From an uncultured Clostridia bacterium (lineage in GTDB: Bacteria; Bacillota; Clostridia; TANB77; CAG-508): DNA of 64,000 nucleotides. Location of the stretch: positions 1 through 64,000 of the forward strand of contig CALXUS010000011.1 in the NCBI GenBank assembly GCA_944391745.1, written 5' to 3'. Each line of letters starts with the position of its first letter. The stretch's first letter is position 1. This document shows positions 1 to 9,788 of the stretch, piece after piece. The position numbers and the translations under genes were made by a program. The notes beneath the pieces were generated by a model. It did not search any database. It saw only the letters and a list, made by a program, of their open reading frames with translations, and had not been told where the DNA came from.

Positions 1-1208
1 TATTTTTCATTGTATCTAGTCAAACTAACATTATTAGTAGATTTATTTGACTTTACTTCTATTGGTATAATTTTATTTTCATGCTGTATAATAAAATCTA
101 TTTCATGCCTGTCAAAAGTATAATAATTAGGAATACCATCAGTAATTTTGCATAACATATTTAAAACAAAATTCTCCGTATATGACCCCTTAGACTCTTC
201 AAATAACTTATTTCCATCTAAAACAATTCGGCTATTTAAATTTGACATTCTTCTTAATAGTCCAACGTCATTCATATAAATTTTAAAACAACTTAAATCA
301 TTATATACTTTTAAAGGAAAATCTGGTTTAGTCACATTATATATTTTATATATCAAATTTGCATCATTTAGCCAATTTAAAGCTCCTTCATATTCTCTTG
401 CTCGTGCACCTTCTTTTATTGTTTGATATAAAAACTTTTTATTTTCTTTAGCTAATTGTGATGGAATACTATTCCATATTAAGGAAATTTTATTAGCTTC
501 TGTCTTTTGAACATGTTTTGAAAAATCACTTTCATAAGCCTTTAAAATATTTTCTTAAATATTATTTACCAAATCAATATCCTTATCGTTTACCCAAGCG
601 CTAACAGCTTCAGGCATTCCACCTATAATGAAATATGTTTTTAATTTTTCTTCAAGCATATAAAAAAATATATCAGGTATAGTTTCAATTTTATTAACAG
701 ATTTCATATAATTTACTAAATTTTCAAGTCCATCTGCAATTAAAAATTCACTAAAAGTCATAGGATACATATCAAAGAATTCTATTTTTCCAACAGGAAA
801 AGATGTATGAGATAATCTTGTTCCTAACAAACTACCAGCACACGCTATATGGTAATCATTTGCTTCCTCATTAAAGTATTTTAAGCTATTTAATGCATTA
901 AGACATTCTTGTATTTCATCGAATATAATCAATGTTTTTTCTGGTAATATTGCTCTACCATGTACAAATGATAATTGCTCTAGAATTCTTTTAGGGTCTT
1001 TGGTCCTTTCAAATAGATTGTATAAATCTTCATCATGTTCAAAGTTAAAATATGCAACGTTTTCATAATTTTCATTTCCAAATTGCCTTAAAATATATGT
1101 TTTACCAATTTGTCTAGCCCCTTTCAATATTAAAGGTTTTCTATATTGACTATTTTTCCACTTTATTAATTCTTTCGAAATAAATCTTTGCAAATTTATC
1201 ATATCCAT
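1..1208 (-). pseudogene. ATP-binding protein with C-terminal DUF4143, interrupted by one stop codon (runs off window)
   Basis: AAA-type ATPase of the DUF4143 family. The first 217 codons (1208 to 555) carry a Walker A motif GARQIGKT (residues 30-37) and a Walker B IIFDEIQ (94-100). An in-frame TAA at 555-557 interrupts the gene, but the same frame is open from there to the window edge and still reads as the family's C-terminal half, with ENILKAYESDFSKH just after the stop and a nuclease-like EIDFII...IPIEVKS near the edge. A CAA to TAA change would restore a Gln. The family is common in gut Firmicutes, often as singletons, and its role is unclear. The 3' end lies outside the window. Either a recent nonsense pseudogene or a sequence error. 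Confidence 0.82.
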
Positions 1209-1229
1209 TCTTATAATATAATATTATCT

Positions 1230-1266
1230 AATCTATATATTATATCATCAAATCACACTTTTGCAA
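1230..1266 (-). promoter_or_regulatory. promoter of the DUF4143 gene
   Basis: On the minus strand TTGCAA is followed after 16 nt by TATAAT, upstream of the start at 1208. The -35 element and spacer are built from the first of three 14-nt direct repeats, so a protein bound to the repeats would block this promoter. Confidence 0.5.
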
Positions 1267-1330
1267 ATATTTAATCATAAATAGTCACATTTTTGTAAGC
1301 ATTTTTGGATATTTTATCACACTTTTGCAA
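1253..1330. repeat. three direct repeats with an exact 32-nt period
   Basis: TCACACTTTTGCAA starts at 1253 and again at 1317, and a two-mismatch version TCACATTTTTGTAA starts at 1285. Starts are exactly 32 nt apart (14-nt unit, 18-nt unrelated spacers). The first copy overlaps the promoter of the DUF4143 gene. The layout is that of a tandem operator or iteron. The spacers are too short for a CRISPR array. Confidence 0.65.
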
Positions 1331-1336
1331 GTTATC

Positions 1337-1912
1337 TTATTTTGCCTGCTTTTGATACTCTTTTACTTTGTTGATTTCTTTATTATATATTTTTTCCAAA
1401 ACCCATTTTTCAGTAACAGCATCCTTTAATTCATCGACATTAAGCCACCTAACTCCACTATTTTCATCTTCTTTTATTCTAGTAACTTCATTTTCATCAA
1501 CTTCCATCAAATATGTAACATTTAAATGTTCATGAGAAGAAACATATTTGCCTCTTTTAACATGTCCATCCACTCCTATTATTTCTAAAGATAGAGGATC
1601 GTTTTCAATAACTTTAACATTCTTTACTCCAGTTTCTTCTTTAAGTTCTCTTATAGCAACATTTAATAAATCAGAGTCACCATCTGCATGTCCTCCTGTC
1701 CATGACCAAGATTTATATATGTTATGATATATCATTAGAACTTTTGTTCTGTCTTTATTTACTACCCATGATGATGCTGTAAAATGAGCAAATTCATTAT
1801 TTCTAGTTAGTACATCATCAAATGTATTTATATATTTTAGCATTGTTTCTTTATCCTTGGCTTCTTGCTCATTATATGGTACATATTTTTCTATTGTTTC
1901 TTTTAAATTCAT
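1337..1912 (-). CDS. NUDIX hydrolase
   Basis: A 191-residue NUDIX hydrolase, a family that cleaves nucleoside diphosphates linked to another group. The box lies at residues 73-96, with GGHADGDS followed by AIRELKEETGV. R88, E89, E92 and E93 are in place, while the first Glu of the consensus is Ser here. About 50 residues precede the NUDIX fold, typical of the 180-200 aa Firmicute subgroup. A Shine-Dalgarno sequence (GGAGGAAATT) precedes the ATG at 1912. It lies in a same-strand run with a nucleotidase and a GNAT gene, all small metabolite-processing enzymes. The substrate cannot be told from sequence. Confidence 0.9.
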   Translation of the reverse strand: MNLKETIEKYVPYNEQEAKDKETMLKYINTFDDVLTRNNEFAHFTASSWVVNKDRTKVLMIYHNIYKSWSWTGGHADGDSDLLNVAIRELKEETGVKNVKVIENDPLSLEIIGVDGHVKRGKYVSSHEHLNVTYLMEVDENEVTRIKEDENSGVRWLNVDELKDAVTEKWVLEKIYNKEINKVKEYQKQAK

Positions 1913-1925
1913 TGTTAATTTCCTC

Positions 1926-2513
1926 CTATTTTTCTTCTTTATAATTAGATATATATTCGTATATCTCTTGCCAATTATGAACTCTTATTAAATCTTTAGC
2001 ATCTCTATTAAATTCTGTATCCATTAGAAGAGATGTAATACCTGCTTTTGCTACTGCATAGCTATTCTTTTTTGAATCATCAATCATAATTTTAACATTA
2101 TTTTCCAAACAAACATTTGCCTTTTCATCATCACTAAAATTATTAGTGAAAAATATTTCATCATATTCTATGTTATATTTTTTTAACCAATTTAAAGTCA
2201 TCTCATAAGGATTTGAATATTCTCCATTATCTCTACCAGTAATAATATATATTTTATGCCCATCTTGCCTTAACTTTTTTATGTAAAAGTCTGCTCCTTC
2301 AATAATGTTTAAGCTTTTTGCAATTCTTTCAATATTCTTGTAATAGAAATCATCAAACTCTTCCTTTGTCCAATCAAACATACCTCTTGTAATATATGCA
2401 TTTTTATTAACAATACCTGAATTTCTTAATTCTTTGTCATGCGCTATAAATTCTTTTAATAAGACTTCATTAAAATTTGATATAACATTATCTATGTCTA
2501 CTCCTATATTCAT
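1926..2513 (-). CDS. HAD-superfamily 5' nucleotidase, NT5C type
   Basis: A 195-residue HAD phosphatase resembling the 5'(3')-deoxyribonucleotidase (NT5C) group, which removes phosphate from nucleoside monophosphates. Motif I is DID (residues 6-8), motif II ITGRD (91-95), and motif IV IMIDDSKKN (142-150), with K131 as the likely motif III lysine. An upstream TTG (2552) keeps the frame open, but TTGGAGGCATT immediately precedes the ATG at 2513, which I take as the start. The stop is 13 nt from the NUDIX start, so the two are probably cotranscribed. Confidence 0.85.
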   Translation of the reverse strand: MNIGVDIDNVISNFNEVLLKEFIAHDKELRNSGIVNKNAYITRGMFDWTKEEFDDFYYKNIERIAKSLNIIEGADFYIKKLRQDGHKIYIITGRDNGEYSNPYEMTLNWLKKYNIEYDEIFFTNNFSDDEKANVCLENNVKIMIDDSKKNSYAVAKAGITSLLMDTEFNRDAKDLIRVHNWQEIYEYISNYKEEK

Positions 2514-2564
2514 AATGCCTCCAATTCTTGAATTTTCAGTAATTAACAACACTTATTTATATTA

Positions 2565-3008
2565 CTAAGTTTTTTTATTTACTAACTTTACATATCCTAC
2601 TTCCCTCATGTAGCCTAAGCTATCATAAAATGACTGTGCCGCTTCATTCTCAGTTTCCGCTATTAAAGAAATAAAATCACAATCATTTTTCTTAGCAAAA
2701 TCATAAATATATTCAAACATTTTAGTTCCAATTTTTTGTCTTCTATATTCTTTTTTTACACCAAAATTCCAAATTGTAAGAAAAGGCTTTAATTCTTCTA
2801 CTATGTCATAATTAATAATAATCGACGCTAATCCAACAACTTCACCATTTATTTTTGCAACTATATTATGATAAGCAGGATTGTTATAGATATTATCATA
2901 AGTATTCAGTAATTTTTCATAATTAGTTTTTAGATTATGATTGTTATCATAAATACTAATAGCTTCTTTTAAATCTTTCTTTTCTAGCTTTTCTATTAAT
3001 ATATCCAT
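2565..3008 (-). CDS. GNAT-family N-acetyltransferase
   Basis: A 147-residue GNAT acetyltransferase that would move an acetyl group from acetyl-CoA to an amine. The acetyl-CoA loop is visible at residues 89-96 (RRQKIGTK), preceded by the beta strand FGVKKEY. The C-terminal part contains ETENEAAQSFYDSLGYMREVG, with the alpha-helix and LGY strand typical of the fold. A plausible ribosome site (AAAGGAAAAAATT) precedes the ATG. The acceptor is unknown. It is the first gene of the small minus-strand run with the nucleotidase and NUDIX genes. Confidence 0.87.
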   Translation of the reverse strand: MDILIEKLEKKDLKEAISIYDNNHNLKTNYEKLLNTYDNIYNNPAYHNIVAKINGEVVGLASIIINYDIVEELKPFLTIWNFGVKKEYRRQKIGTKMFEYIYDFAKKNDCDFISLIAETENEAAQSFYDSLGYMREVGYVKLVNKKT

Positions 3009-3092
3009 AATTTTTTCCTTTCTTTAAATTATCCTTTTATATTATTAATTATTTTTTAATACTCCTAATCCTCTTTATCCATTCTTCTCCTA

Positions 3093-4225
3093 TTATCTAA
3101 CTTCTTTATCTTCATTCCCCTGCAAATTATCACGAGTTTTATCTTCTTTTCGAATAACTTCTTCACGATTATCATCTTGTAACTTTTCTTCTTTTATTGG
3201 CAATACAGGAATATTTCTAATTCCTTTATCATACTCTCTTAATACGCTTTTATACTTAGTCATCTCATTATACATTTTAGTTAATTTATCTTTGGGATAA
3301 TCTACTAAACATTCATGTTTATTTCTCATACCACCAGCAACTATATGGTCGCTAAAACTTTTATCACTTGCTAATAACTGTTCTAATTTTCCAGAAGTAT
3401 TAAGCCATGTTAATTCAGTATTATACCATTGTCCATTTAAACAAACTTGATTCCATGAATGGCGAGCTTCATCTTCACCATTATACAAAGCAGAAGGCAC
3501 ACCGCACATTACTTCGCAAGGAATATTAAGTTGAGTCAATACTCTTTGCAATGCAAGTGCAAATCCTATGCATACAGTTTTTCCTTCTAAAAAAGCTCCC
3601 TTAATCCTGATGTATTACAATTCTTTTTTATTGTCGGATTCTGCATTATTTTACTCAAAGAATATTCATGTATATCTATATTTTTATCATCTACTTTATC
3701 TAATTCTTCATAAGTAATATAATCATTTAATTGTTCTGCAACAAAAAAGAATTGCTCTTCTTCAGTTTTAAAATGCTGTTTTGCAACTTGTGCTAAAAAA
3801 TTAAATTTATTATAAATTTCAATATAAGTATGTACATCATAACTAGTATCAACATTAATTCCCTCATAAAAAGAATTAACAATACATCTAAAATCCACTA
3901 ATATATTAGGATTTATTTTATCTAGTCTTTTAATGTCATCTATCGTTAGAACTTCCTCATTAACCTGTGAAATCTGTAGTTTTTTTCCTCTTTTACTTAA
4001 TGTTTTTACTATATCAAATAAATTTTTGCTTACCTCATCTTTGCTCTGTATTCCTATTGTAATAAAATCCTTATTAAAGTTTTTCAAATTACTTAAATCG
4101 AAAATAATATCATCAAGTAAAACATATCCTTCTTTTTTTCCTGATTTTAATTGCTTATTATTTCCTTTCATAAAAAGCAAACCTAACTTAGCTAATAAAA
4201 AATTTAATTTTACTTTCAAATTCAT
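3093..4225 (-). pseudogene. transglutaminase-like protein, frameshifted
   Basis: Two adjacent frames form one gene. The upstream frame starts at ATG 4225 (GGAG 9 nt before it) and ends at 3587; the downstream frame continues from about 3600 to 3093. Across the junction the second frame reads GAFLEGKTVCIGFALALQ, the catalytic-Cys motif of transglutaminase-like proteins, followed by the His motif EARHSWNQVCL and an acidic third position in YNTELTW (usually Asp). Adding one base near 3596-3603, in AGGGAGC, restores continuity. The C terminus is rich in Lys, Glu and Asp. It lies 39 nt downstream of the metallopeptidase gene, probably in one operon. Inactive unless the indel is an error. Confidence 0.78.
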
Positions 4226-4263
4226 TATCAAAATCTCCAATAAATTTTTTATTTGGGTACTTA

Positions 4264-5667
4264 TTACCTTTCTTGTTCCTCAATCTCTTCATTATTATTT
4301 AGAGCATTTTCTTTAAAATCCTCTGAATCAACAATAAATTTTGCAGCTTTAGCAACATTCTCCATATTTATCCATGTTTTCCCATCAGTTACATTTTCAA
4401 AATATGAATTATTTACAATATCAAAAACTTCTTGCCCAACTTTCTCTTGATTCTCACCTTCAGCAATTTTATCATCTGCATAATCACACATATACCAAAG
4501 AATAGCTTCTCTATAATTAAATTCTTCGCCAGGAATTTGTATATCAAAAACTCCTGATTCATTAACAAAAGAAATCATTAATGCATCCATATTTTCTATA
4601 TGAGTTATTGGATCGTCAATTCCATTTTCCTTCATCTTTTCAATTAAATAAGGAACGCCTTTTTGAATTAAGTCATTTAAGCTTACTCCTGTAGTTTCCA
4701 TACAAATCCTTAAAAATTCAATAAATTGATTGTATGAAGTATCTATTTTTCCTATTTTCAATCCACAAGCTATTTGAGCAATCATATCAGCTTTTGCCTC
4801 TTCTATTGAAATTCCAAAATCATATATTAACTTATATCCTTCACTTTCTGTAATGACTGGCATTCTAATACTTGTATAAGCTTTACCCTTTGCATAAGCC
4901 TCAGTCATACCATGACCTAACACTTCATGGCAAAAAGTTTTCCTATTTATCATCTCTTCATTTACTACTACATCCCCAGTTTCAATATCAAAATATCCTA
5001 TAGATACATTCATTCCAGTATCTTTATGAATTTCATCATAATTTTTATTTATTATATTCAATCTTGATAAATTGTAATATAAAACTGATAAATTTATTTC
5101 ACCTAGTTCTTTTTCAATATTATCCAAACCTTCAGTAAGCCATTCTTTATATTTTTCCGATATATTATCTTTTTTATATATTAACTCCTTTAAATCTTCA
5201 TAGGTAGGTCGATCTATTTCTAAATAACTTGCAAATAAAGTACTATTGCATATAGGTGTATCTCTATCATAAGCATCTAAAAGATATACACCGTCGGATA
5301 ATTCAACCGGATTTGGATTTATTATAGGGGAATCATTTGTTACAAACATAGCAGTTAATAATGCTAATTCTAAAAGAACTAGCCTATTATCACTAAGGAT
5401 AACTTTGGGTTCTAATTTTAATTTCTTAAATTTTGGAAATAGTTTAACTTTATTAGTTGAATTTATATTATCATCTTTTTTATTTACATCAAAATATTTA
5501 TTAGATGAAAAAATTTTGTATAACTCTAAATATTCATCAAATGTAGGATAAATAAGAGAACCATCATCTAATATTCTTAAGAAATATTTTTGATGATGAC
5601 TATTCGATAAAACTTTAAATTTTTTTCCTTTGTAGCCTATATTTATTAAAATTCTATAAGTCTCCAC
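4264..5667 (-). CDS. zinc metallopeptidase-like protein with HEVLGH and EEAKAD (DPP III / M49-like motifs)
   Basis: 467 residues. The notable feature is HEVLGH at 247-252, an HEXXXH motif with the spacing of dipeptidyl peptidase III (family M49), followed by EEAKAD at 289-294, matching the family's second zinc motif EEXXAD/E. Together these suggest two His and one Glu zinc ligands. The protein is shorter than typical DPP III and the rest is not obviously similar, so the family assignment is an inference. No signal peptide is visible. The GTG start at 5667 is preceded by AGGAG at 6-nt spacing; a nearby ATG is out of frame. The broken transglutaminase-like gene follows 39 nt downstream. Confidence 0.6.
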   Translation of the reverse strand: METYRILINIGYKGKKFKVLSNSHHQKYFLRILDDGSLIYPTFDEYLELYKIFSSNKYFDVNKKDDNINSTNKVKLFPKFKKLKLEPKVILSDNRLVLLELALLTAMFVTNDSPIINPNPVELSDGVYLLDAYDRDTPICNSTLFASYLEIDRPTYEDLKELIYKKDNISEKYKEWLTEGLDNIEKELGEINLSVLYYNLSRLNIINKNYDEIHKDTGMNVSIGYFDIETGDVVVNEEMINRKTFCHEVLGHGMTEAYAKGKAYTSIRMPVITESEGYKLIYDFGISIEEAKADMIAQIACGLKIGKIDTSYNQFIEFLRICMETTGVSLNDLIQKGVPYLIEKMKENGIDDPITHIENMDALMISFVNESGVFDIQIPGEEFNYREAILWYMCDYADDKIAEGENQEKVGQEVFDIVNNSYFENVTDGKTWINMENVAKAAKFIVDSEDFKENALNNNEEIEEQER

Positions 5668-5795
5668 ATTATTCTCCTATAATATTTATTTTAATATTTA
5701 TTTAGTAGAATTTTATAGTATAATAGGTTAAAAGTCAAATCATCTAGATAAAATCAAGATTCAATTTATATAGCGTCTTCTTGAAATTTAGTATA

Positions 5796-5824
5796 TTGAT
5801 TTTGTCTAAGAATGATAGTATAAT
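5796..5824 (+). promoter_or_regulatory. sigma-A promoter for the HD-like gene
   Basis: TTGATT (5796-5801), a 17-nt spacer and TATAAT (5819-5824). The predicted transcript starts only a few bases before the GAGGTG ribosome site. Confidence 0.65.
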
Positions 5825-5842
5825 TATAAAGAGGTGATTTTA

Positions 5843-6429
5843 ACGAAATTATCAGAGGAGCAAAAAAATTTTGTACTAAAACATTTACGTAGACCAGAAA
5901 ATGATTTAGCAATATCTAATATTGTTGAAAAAATTGCATCAGAAGCTAATAAATTAGGATTAGATATTAATTCTGATTATGCACAATCAACCGCATTATT
6001 AATGAATATTGGTGAAACCAATCCAGAGATTTCATATATTTACGCTAGTGACTTTAGTTGGAAGGATCATCTGAAGCTAGACAATTAAATGCACAACATG
6101 GAAAATATTCAGTTAAAATGGCTTTAGAAGCGGGGATTCCTCTTACAGAAGAACAAAAGCAAATAATATCAGGACATTCACAGAACAAATACCCAAACAA
6201 TTTGGCTTTAATCATTAAATCTGCTGAAATATGCAAAGCCACTGAAAGCCCACGTTGGTCAAGAGGAGAAAAAAAAGAAGTAGCTAAATCTTGGGATGAG
6301 GTATCTAGTATTCTAAAAGAAGAAGGTATTTCTTCTGAACTAATTCAAATAGTTGCTAATTCTTATGGCAAAGAAAGATTTGATAAAGATCAGGAAGAAT
6401 CTCATATAGTAACAGAATATGACCGATAA
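5843..6429 (+). pseudogene. HD-domain-like protein, frameshifted and with an ACG start
   Basis: Two overlapping frames (to 6088, and 6058-6429) make one protein of about 195 residues. The first ends with SYIYASDFSW; the second continues with GSSEARQLNAQHGKYSVKM and then a helical region with TEEQKQIISGHS, resembling degenerate HD-fold proteins, although a clear His-Asp pair is missing. One base is lost or gained between 6059 and 6066. GAGGTG is spaced perfectly (6 nt) from ACG at 5843, where ATG would be expected; the in-frame GTG at 5834 is part of the ribosome site itself. The two defects suggest a dead gene. Family assignment is weak. Confidence 0.6.
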
Positions 6430-6430
6430 A

Positions 6431-6460
6431 AATAAGCAGAATAATTCTGCTTATTTTTTA
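6431..6460. terminator. bidirectional terminator
   Basis: A perfect 11-bp stem (AATAAGCAGAA / TTCTGCTTATT, 6431-6455) with a 3-nt loop and a T run on the plus strand. It sits between the convergent HD-like and HAD genes. Confidence 0.88.
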
Positions 6461-7156
6461 TTAATATAGGCCTTTTATAAAAATATCTAAATCAGAGCCT
6501 TCGCTAAAATCTGCATCAAAACCTTTATCTATTATTCCCTGCTTATTAAGATTTATATAACTTTCTTTTGCATCATCATTAGCAATTATAAAAATACTTT
6601 TTCCATTAATACTATGAACGTAATCAAATGCTTTACCATCAGTTAATCCATCTCCAAGGTACACAATTTTCTCATTAGAATTATCTTGAGCAATTTGTTT
6701 AATTATCTCTACCTTCTTTTTATCAGTAACTAAAAAATCAATGCCAGTTAATTTCTCCCCATCTTGCTTAAATGTTACACCATAAATATCATTTACTAAA
6801 TTTCCTATAGCAGTTCTCCTTACATATTCTTTTATACCTGATGTTATAATATAATGTTTTATTCCTGTTTTATTAAATTGCATTCTGCTAAAATATTCTT
6901 CTACACTTTTATTAAATCTTGTTTTTTCTGCTCCTAAGCATAAGTTATTTATATTTAATTCAATATTATGTTCTTCTAATATATCTATATAACATTTAAA
7001 ATATGCTTGATATAGATTTAAATTTTTATTGGTATTTATTACATTTTTTATTCTTTTCATCAGTTTATTATCATCATACCCACACTTTTTAATAATTTCA
7101 TATTGAGGTAAAGAATATGGTGTTAATGTGCCATCAAAATCATAAATAATTATCAT
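6461..7156 (-). CDS. HAD-family phosphatase (SerB-like)
   Basis: 231 residues with all HAD phosphatase motifs. Motif I is DFDGTLT (residues 6-12), motif II is in YIITSGIKEY, a motif III Lys lies in VTDKKKVEIIK, and motif IV is YLGDGLTDGKAF. The long cap between motifs I and II places it with SerB-like (subclass I) phosphatases that hydrolyse small phosphomonoesters. No membrane segment is seen. It is monocistronic between the terminator on its 3' side and a 127-nt AT-rich gap on its 5' side. The substrate is unknown. Confidence 0.85.
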   Translation of the reverse strand: MIIIYDFDGTLTPYSLPQYEIIKKCGYDDNKLMKRIKNVINTNKNLNLYQAYFKCYIDILEEHNIELNINNLCLGAEKTRFNKSVEEYFSRMQFNKTGIKHYIITSGIKEYVRRTAIGNLVNDIYGVTFKQDGEKLTGIDFLVTDKKKVEIIKQIAQDNSNEKIVYLGDGLTDGKAFDYVHSINGKSIFIIANDDAKESYINLNKQGIIDKGFDADFSEGSDLDIFIKGLY

Positions 7157-7283
7157 AATATTGCTCTTTCTTGATATATATTTTTTTATTATCTTATATC
7201 ACAATATTTTATATATTGCAATGATTAAATTAATAGAATATACTTAAGTAATAATTTCTAATCAAGTTTCACATTAATAATGT

Positions 7284-7898
7284 TTAAACTTTATTAATTA
7301 TATTTTTTACCATCTCACTTTGTTCGTTACTTAATACTGCTTCTCCTCCACCTGCTTTTACAATATGTATTACATCATCATATACCTCTATTCCATAAGT
7401 TATGTCTTCATTATTATATTTAATTATATAATTACTTATGCCATCACAAGTTTCATTAGGATCAGAAAATGTTAAATTGTTTATAAGATTAGCTAGTATA
7501 TACATTTCATCTTTATTTAACATATAATTTCTTGCTGGACTTACTGAACTTAAACCATTTTCACTTATTTCTATTGAGTTAATATTTTTATTTTCTAAAT
7601 ATTGTGTCTTATTATATTCTTCATCATATATTTTAATTTTCTCATTAAAATCTTCGTAATCCATAAACCAAGTTCCAATTTTTATATCATCATACCCTGA
7701 TATAGTATTAAAATCAATAACTTTATATCCTAGGCCTAGGTATATTCTTGTGCCACCATCATTTGCTTCATCGATTTGTATGCAAAATAAAGGAAGTTCA
7801 TTATTTTTTACCCTATTATAATCAATAGTAAAAAACACTATTCCTAAAACAACAATTATCCCTATAATAATTCCAATTATTTTTACTACTTTTTTCAT
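7284..7898 (-). CDS. membrane-anchored hypothetical protein
   Basis: 204 residues. An N-terminal hydrophobic helix (about residues 5-25, rich in Ile and Val after KKVVK) anchors the protein, with the rest predicted outside. The outer domain begins with ELPLFCIQIDEANDGGTRIYLGLGYKVID and ends with a segment about YGIEVYDDVIHIVKAGGGEAVL. Proteins of this shape occur widely in Clostridia without known function. There is no lipobox. A REP-like palindrome pair sits just upstream (7922-8109), separating it from the DUF2207 gene. Confidence 0.7.
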   Translation of the reverse strand: MKKVVKIIGIIIGIIVVLGIVFFTIDYNRVKNNELPLFCIQIDEANDGGTRIYLGLGYKVIDFNTISGYDDIKIGTWFMDYEDFNEKIKIYDEEYNKTQYLENKNINSIEISENGLSSVSPARNYMLNKDEMYILANLINNLTFSDPNETCDGISNYIIKYNNEDITYGIEVYDDVIHIVKAGGGEAVLSNEQSEMVKNIINKV

Positions 7899-7921
7899 AT
7901 TTTTCTCCCCTTTGTTTTCGG

Positions 7922-7965
7922 AGCTGTTTTGGGGATGTTTTTGGGGACACCTTCCAAAAACAGCT
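7922..7965 (-). repeat. REP-like palindrome, copy 1
   Basis: Contains TGTTTTTGG, the loop GGACACCTT, then CCAAAAACA (core 7936-7962), a perfect 9-bp inverted repeat. One of five copies in the window; it faces copy 2 head-to-head across about 100 nt. Confidence 0.82.
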
Positions 7966-8065
7966 TTTTATATACTTATATCTTATCAATAAATCAAAAT
8001 CTTTTCAATATTTTCTTGGAATTTATAGCCACACAGTATCTGATATTATTATTAAATTTTATTTA

Positions 8066-8109
8066 AGCTGTTTTTGGAAGGTGTCCCCAAAAACAGCCCT
8101 CAAAACAGC
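8066..8109 (+). repeat. REP-like palindrome, copy 2
   Basis: AGCTGTTTTTGGAAGGTGTC followed by the complementary arm (core 8069-8095), in opposite orientation to copy 1. The pair with about 100 nt between resembles a REPIN, a non-autonomous unit moved by REP-associated (RAYT) transposases; no such transposase is in the window. Confidence 0.82.
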
Positions 8110-9726
8110 TTATTTCTTTTTGTTTTTAGCTATTATTTCGTTTACGCCATAATAAGTATAACTTTCAATAGATGATGCCAAATCATTGTAATATACATCC
8201 AATAATGTAGGATACATATCTTTAAACTCTTTTTCAATAGTACTAGTAATTTTGAATAATTCAGCAATAACTAAATAATCCTCTAACAATAATACTTGAG
8301 AAACATCTCTTTGTCCAACAGCTGTATAGTCTATCAAATATTTTTTTAACCCAGCAATATTCAAAGCCAAATTCCTTAGTTGAGGTGTTGCAATATATTT
8401 TTTACCAAAGAAAAAGTTATGTTTTTCAATTAAAAGACCAGCTCTGATTAATTTTTCTCTTTGAGAATTTAATAGCCTATTAAACCAATCTAATATTTTA
8501 AATTCATTATATGCACACCACTTGTTAAATTCATTTTGCTCTAATATTCCATCTACACTACCTAACAAAAACATATTATATAATTCTTTTTCTAGATAAA
8601 CATCTATAGTCTGCAATTTTTCTTTAGAAAAAATTAATTTTATTTTTGAATCTTCAGTTCTTTGGTAAATTATTTTCTTATCCTTAATCCATTTTAAAAG
8701 AATAGCTCCAAGTATATCTGTTTTTTTATCAACTATAAAGAATTCAAATCCGATAAAATAAATCATTAATAAATCATTATTACAAGGAAAGTCCCTAAAA
8801 TATGGTATATCATCTTGTTTTGGTAATATATTACTTTTCTTTTTAAAATTAAGTCTTTTTTCTGTTTTTTCTTTTGATGATTTTACAATAAAAATTGTCA
8901 TAAAAATAGAACATATAACAAAACCGACCGCTAAGCATACACAAGCTATTAAAACTACTGATGAACGATTCTCAACTTCCTCTATACTTTCATTATAATA
9001 ATACTCAAAATTATTATCTAATGTCCTTCTTACATTAAAAGTATCAGCAGGAAATTTTACTAAAATTTTCACTTGTTCATTATTAGATAATGATCCATTA
9101 GAATTAAACGTTATAAACTCATCGCTTACAGATACAGTTCCATTTGAATTTCCAAAATTATATGCTTCTGTTGTATCCGGAAGAGAAAAATCAGATATTA
9201 TATTAATAGTTGCATTATTGAGTACGTCTGAATAAAAATCCGGTAATAATGTAAAATTTATCATTTGACCATCTTGTATGTTATTAACAAAATTTGTGAT
9301 TGTGTATTTAATAGTATATGTGTGAGTACCGTATTCACTTACTCCAAAACTTATTCTTTCACTATCACGATCACTTGTAATATTTGCCATATATGCTTTT
9401 TCTTCAAAGGATGCAAATTCATCCCATGATGAAGTTATAGTAAAAGGTATAGAATCCATAGAAACAGACAAATTTGTGATAGCAGAATTATTCAAGTTAT
9501 AAAAATCATGAGTAAATTCTGTTTGCTCTGTATGGCGCTCATCTGAAGAATAATGTCTTTTTTCTGAAGTACAGTTCCATATTTCAGTAACATTTGCATT
9601 TCCAGTACTATTAACATATACATTCATTGATATATTATTAATAGTATAAGCAGAAACATTTTTACCTAAAGTAAATATAACATAAGCTAAAATTGTAAAT
9701 AAAAAAAGTTTCAAAATTTTTATCAT
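8110..9726 (-). CDS. DUF2207 membrane protein
   Basis: 538 residues. A signal peptide covers about residues 1-26, with likely cleavage after NVSA. The outer domain has the Thr/Asn-rich beta pattern of DUF2207 (for example FGVSEYGTHTYTIKYTI and NGSLSNNEQVKILVKFPADTF). A membrane segment follows at about 255-282 (VVLIACVCLAVGFVICSIF), then a basic cytoplasmic part of about 250 residues. Family members usually have two further hydrophobic helices near the C-terminal part; here a hydrophobic patch LLMIYFIGFEFFIV is seen. Function is unknown. The stop codon directly abuts REP copy 2. Confidence 0.83.
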   Translation of the reverse strand: MIKILKLFLFTILAYVIFTLGKNVSAYTINNISMNVYVNSTGNANVTEIWNCTSEKRHYSSDERHTEQTEFTHDFYNLNNSAITNLSVSMDSIPFTITSSWDEFASFEEKAYMANITSDRDSERISFGVSEYGTHTYTIKYTITNFVNNIQDGQMINFTLLPDFYSDVLNNATINIISDFSLPDTTEAYNFGNSNGTVSVSDEFITFNSNGSLSNNEQVKILVKFPADTFNVRRTLDNNFEYYYNESIEEVENRSSVVLIACVCLAVGFVICSIFMTIFIVKSSKEKTEKRLNFKKKSNILPKQDDIPYFRDFPCNNDLLMIYFIGFEFFIVDKKTDILGAILLKWIKDKKIIYQRTEDSKIKLIFSKEKLQTIDVYLEKELYNMFLLGSVDGILEQNEFNKWCAYNEFKILDWFNRLLNSQREKLIRAGLLIEKHNFFFGKKYIATPQLRNLALNIAGLKKYLIDYTAVGQRDVSQVLLLEDYLVIAELFKITSTIEKEFKDMYPTLLDVYYNDLASSIESYTYYGVNEIIAKNKKK

Positions 9727-9788
9727 TAGTTAATCCTCCTGATTGATTAATATTATCACATAAATAAATTTATTTTTCAATATGTTTG

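Noticed and set aside
1253..1330. Possible CRISPR array
   Set aside because: Only three short 14-nt repeats and 18-nt spacers, one with mismatches, and no cas genes; an operator fits better.
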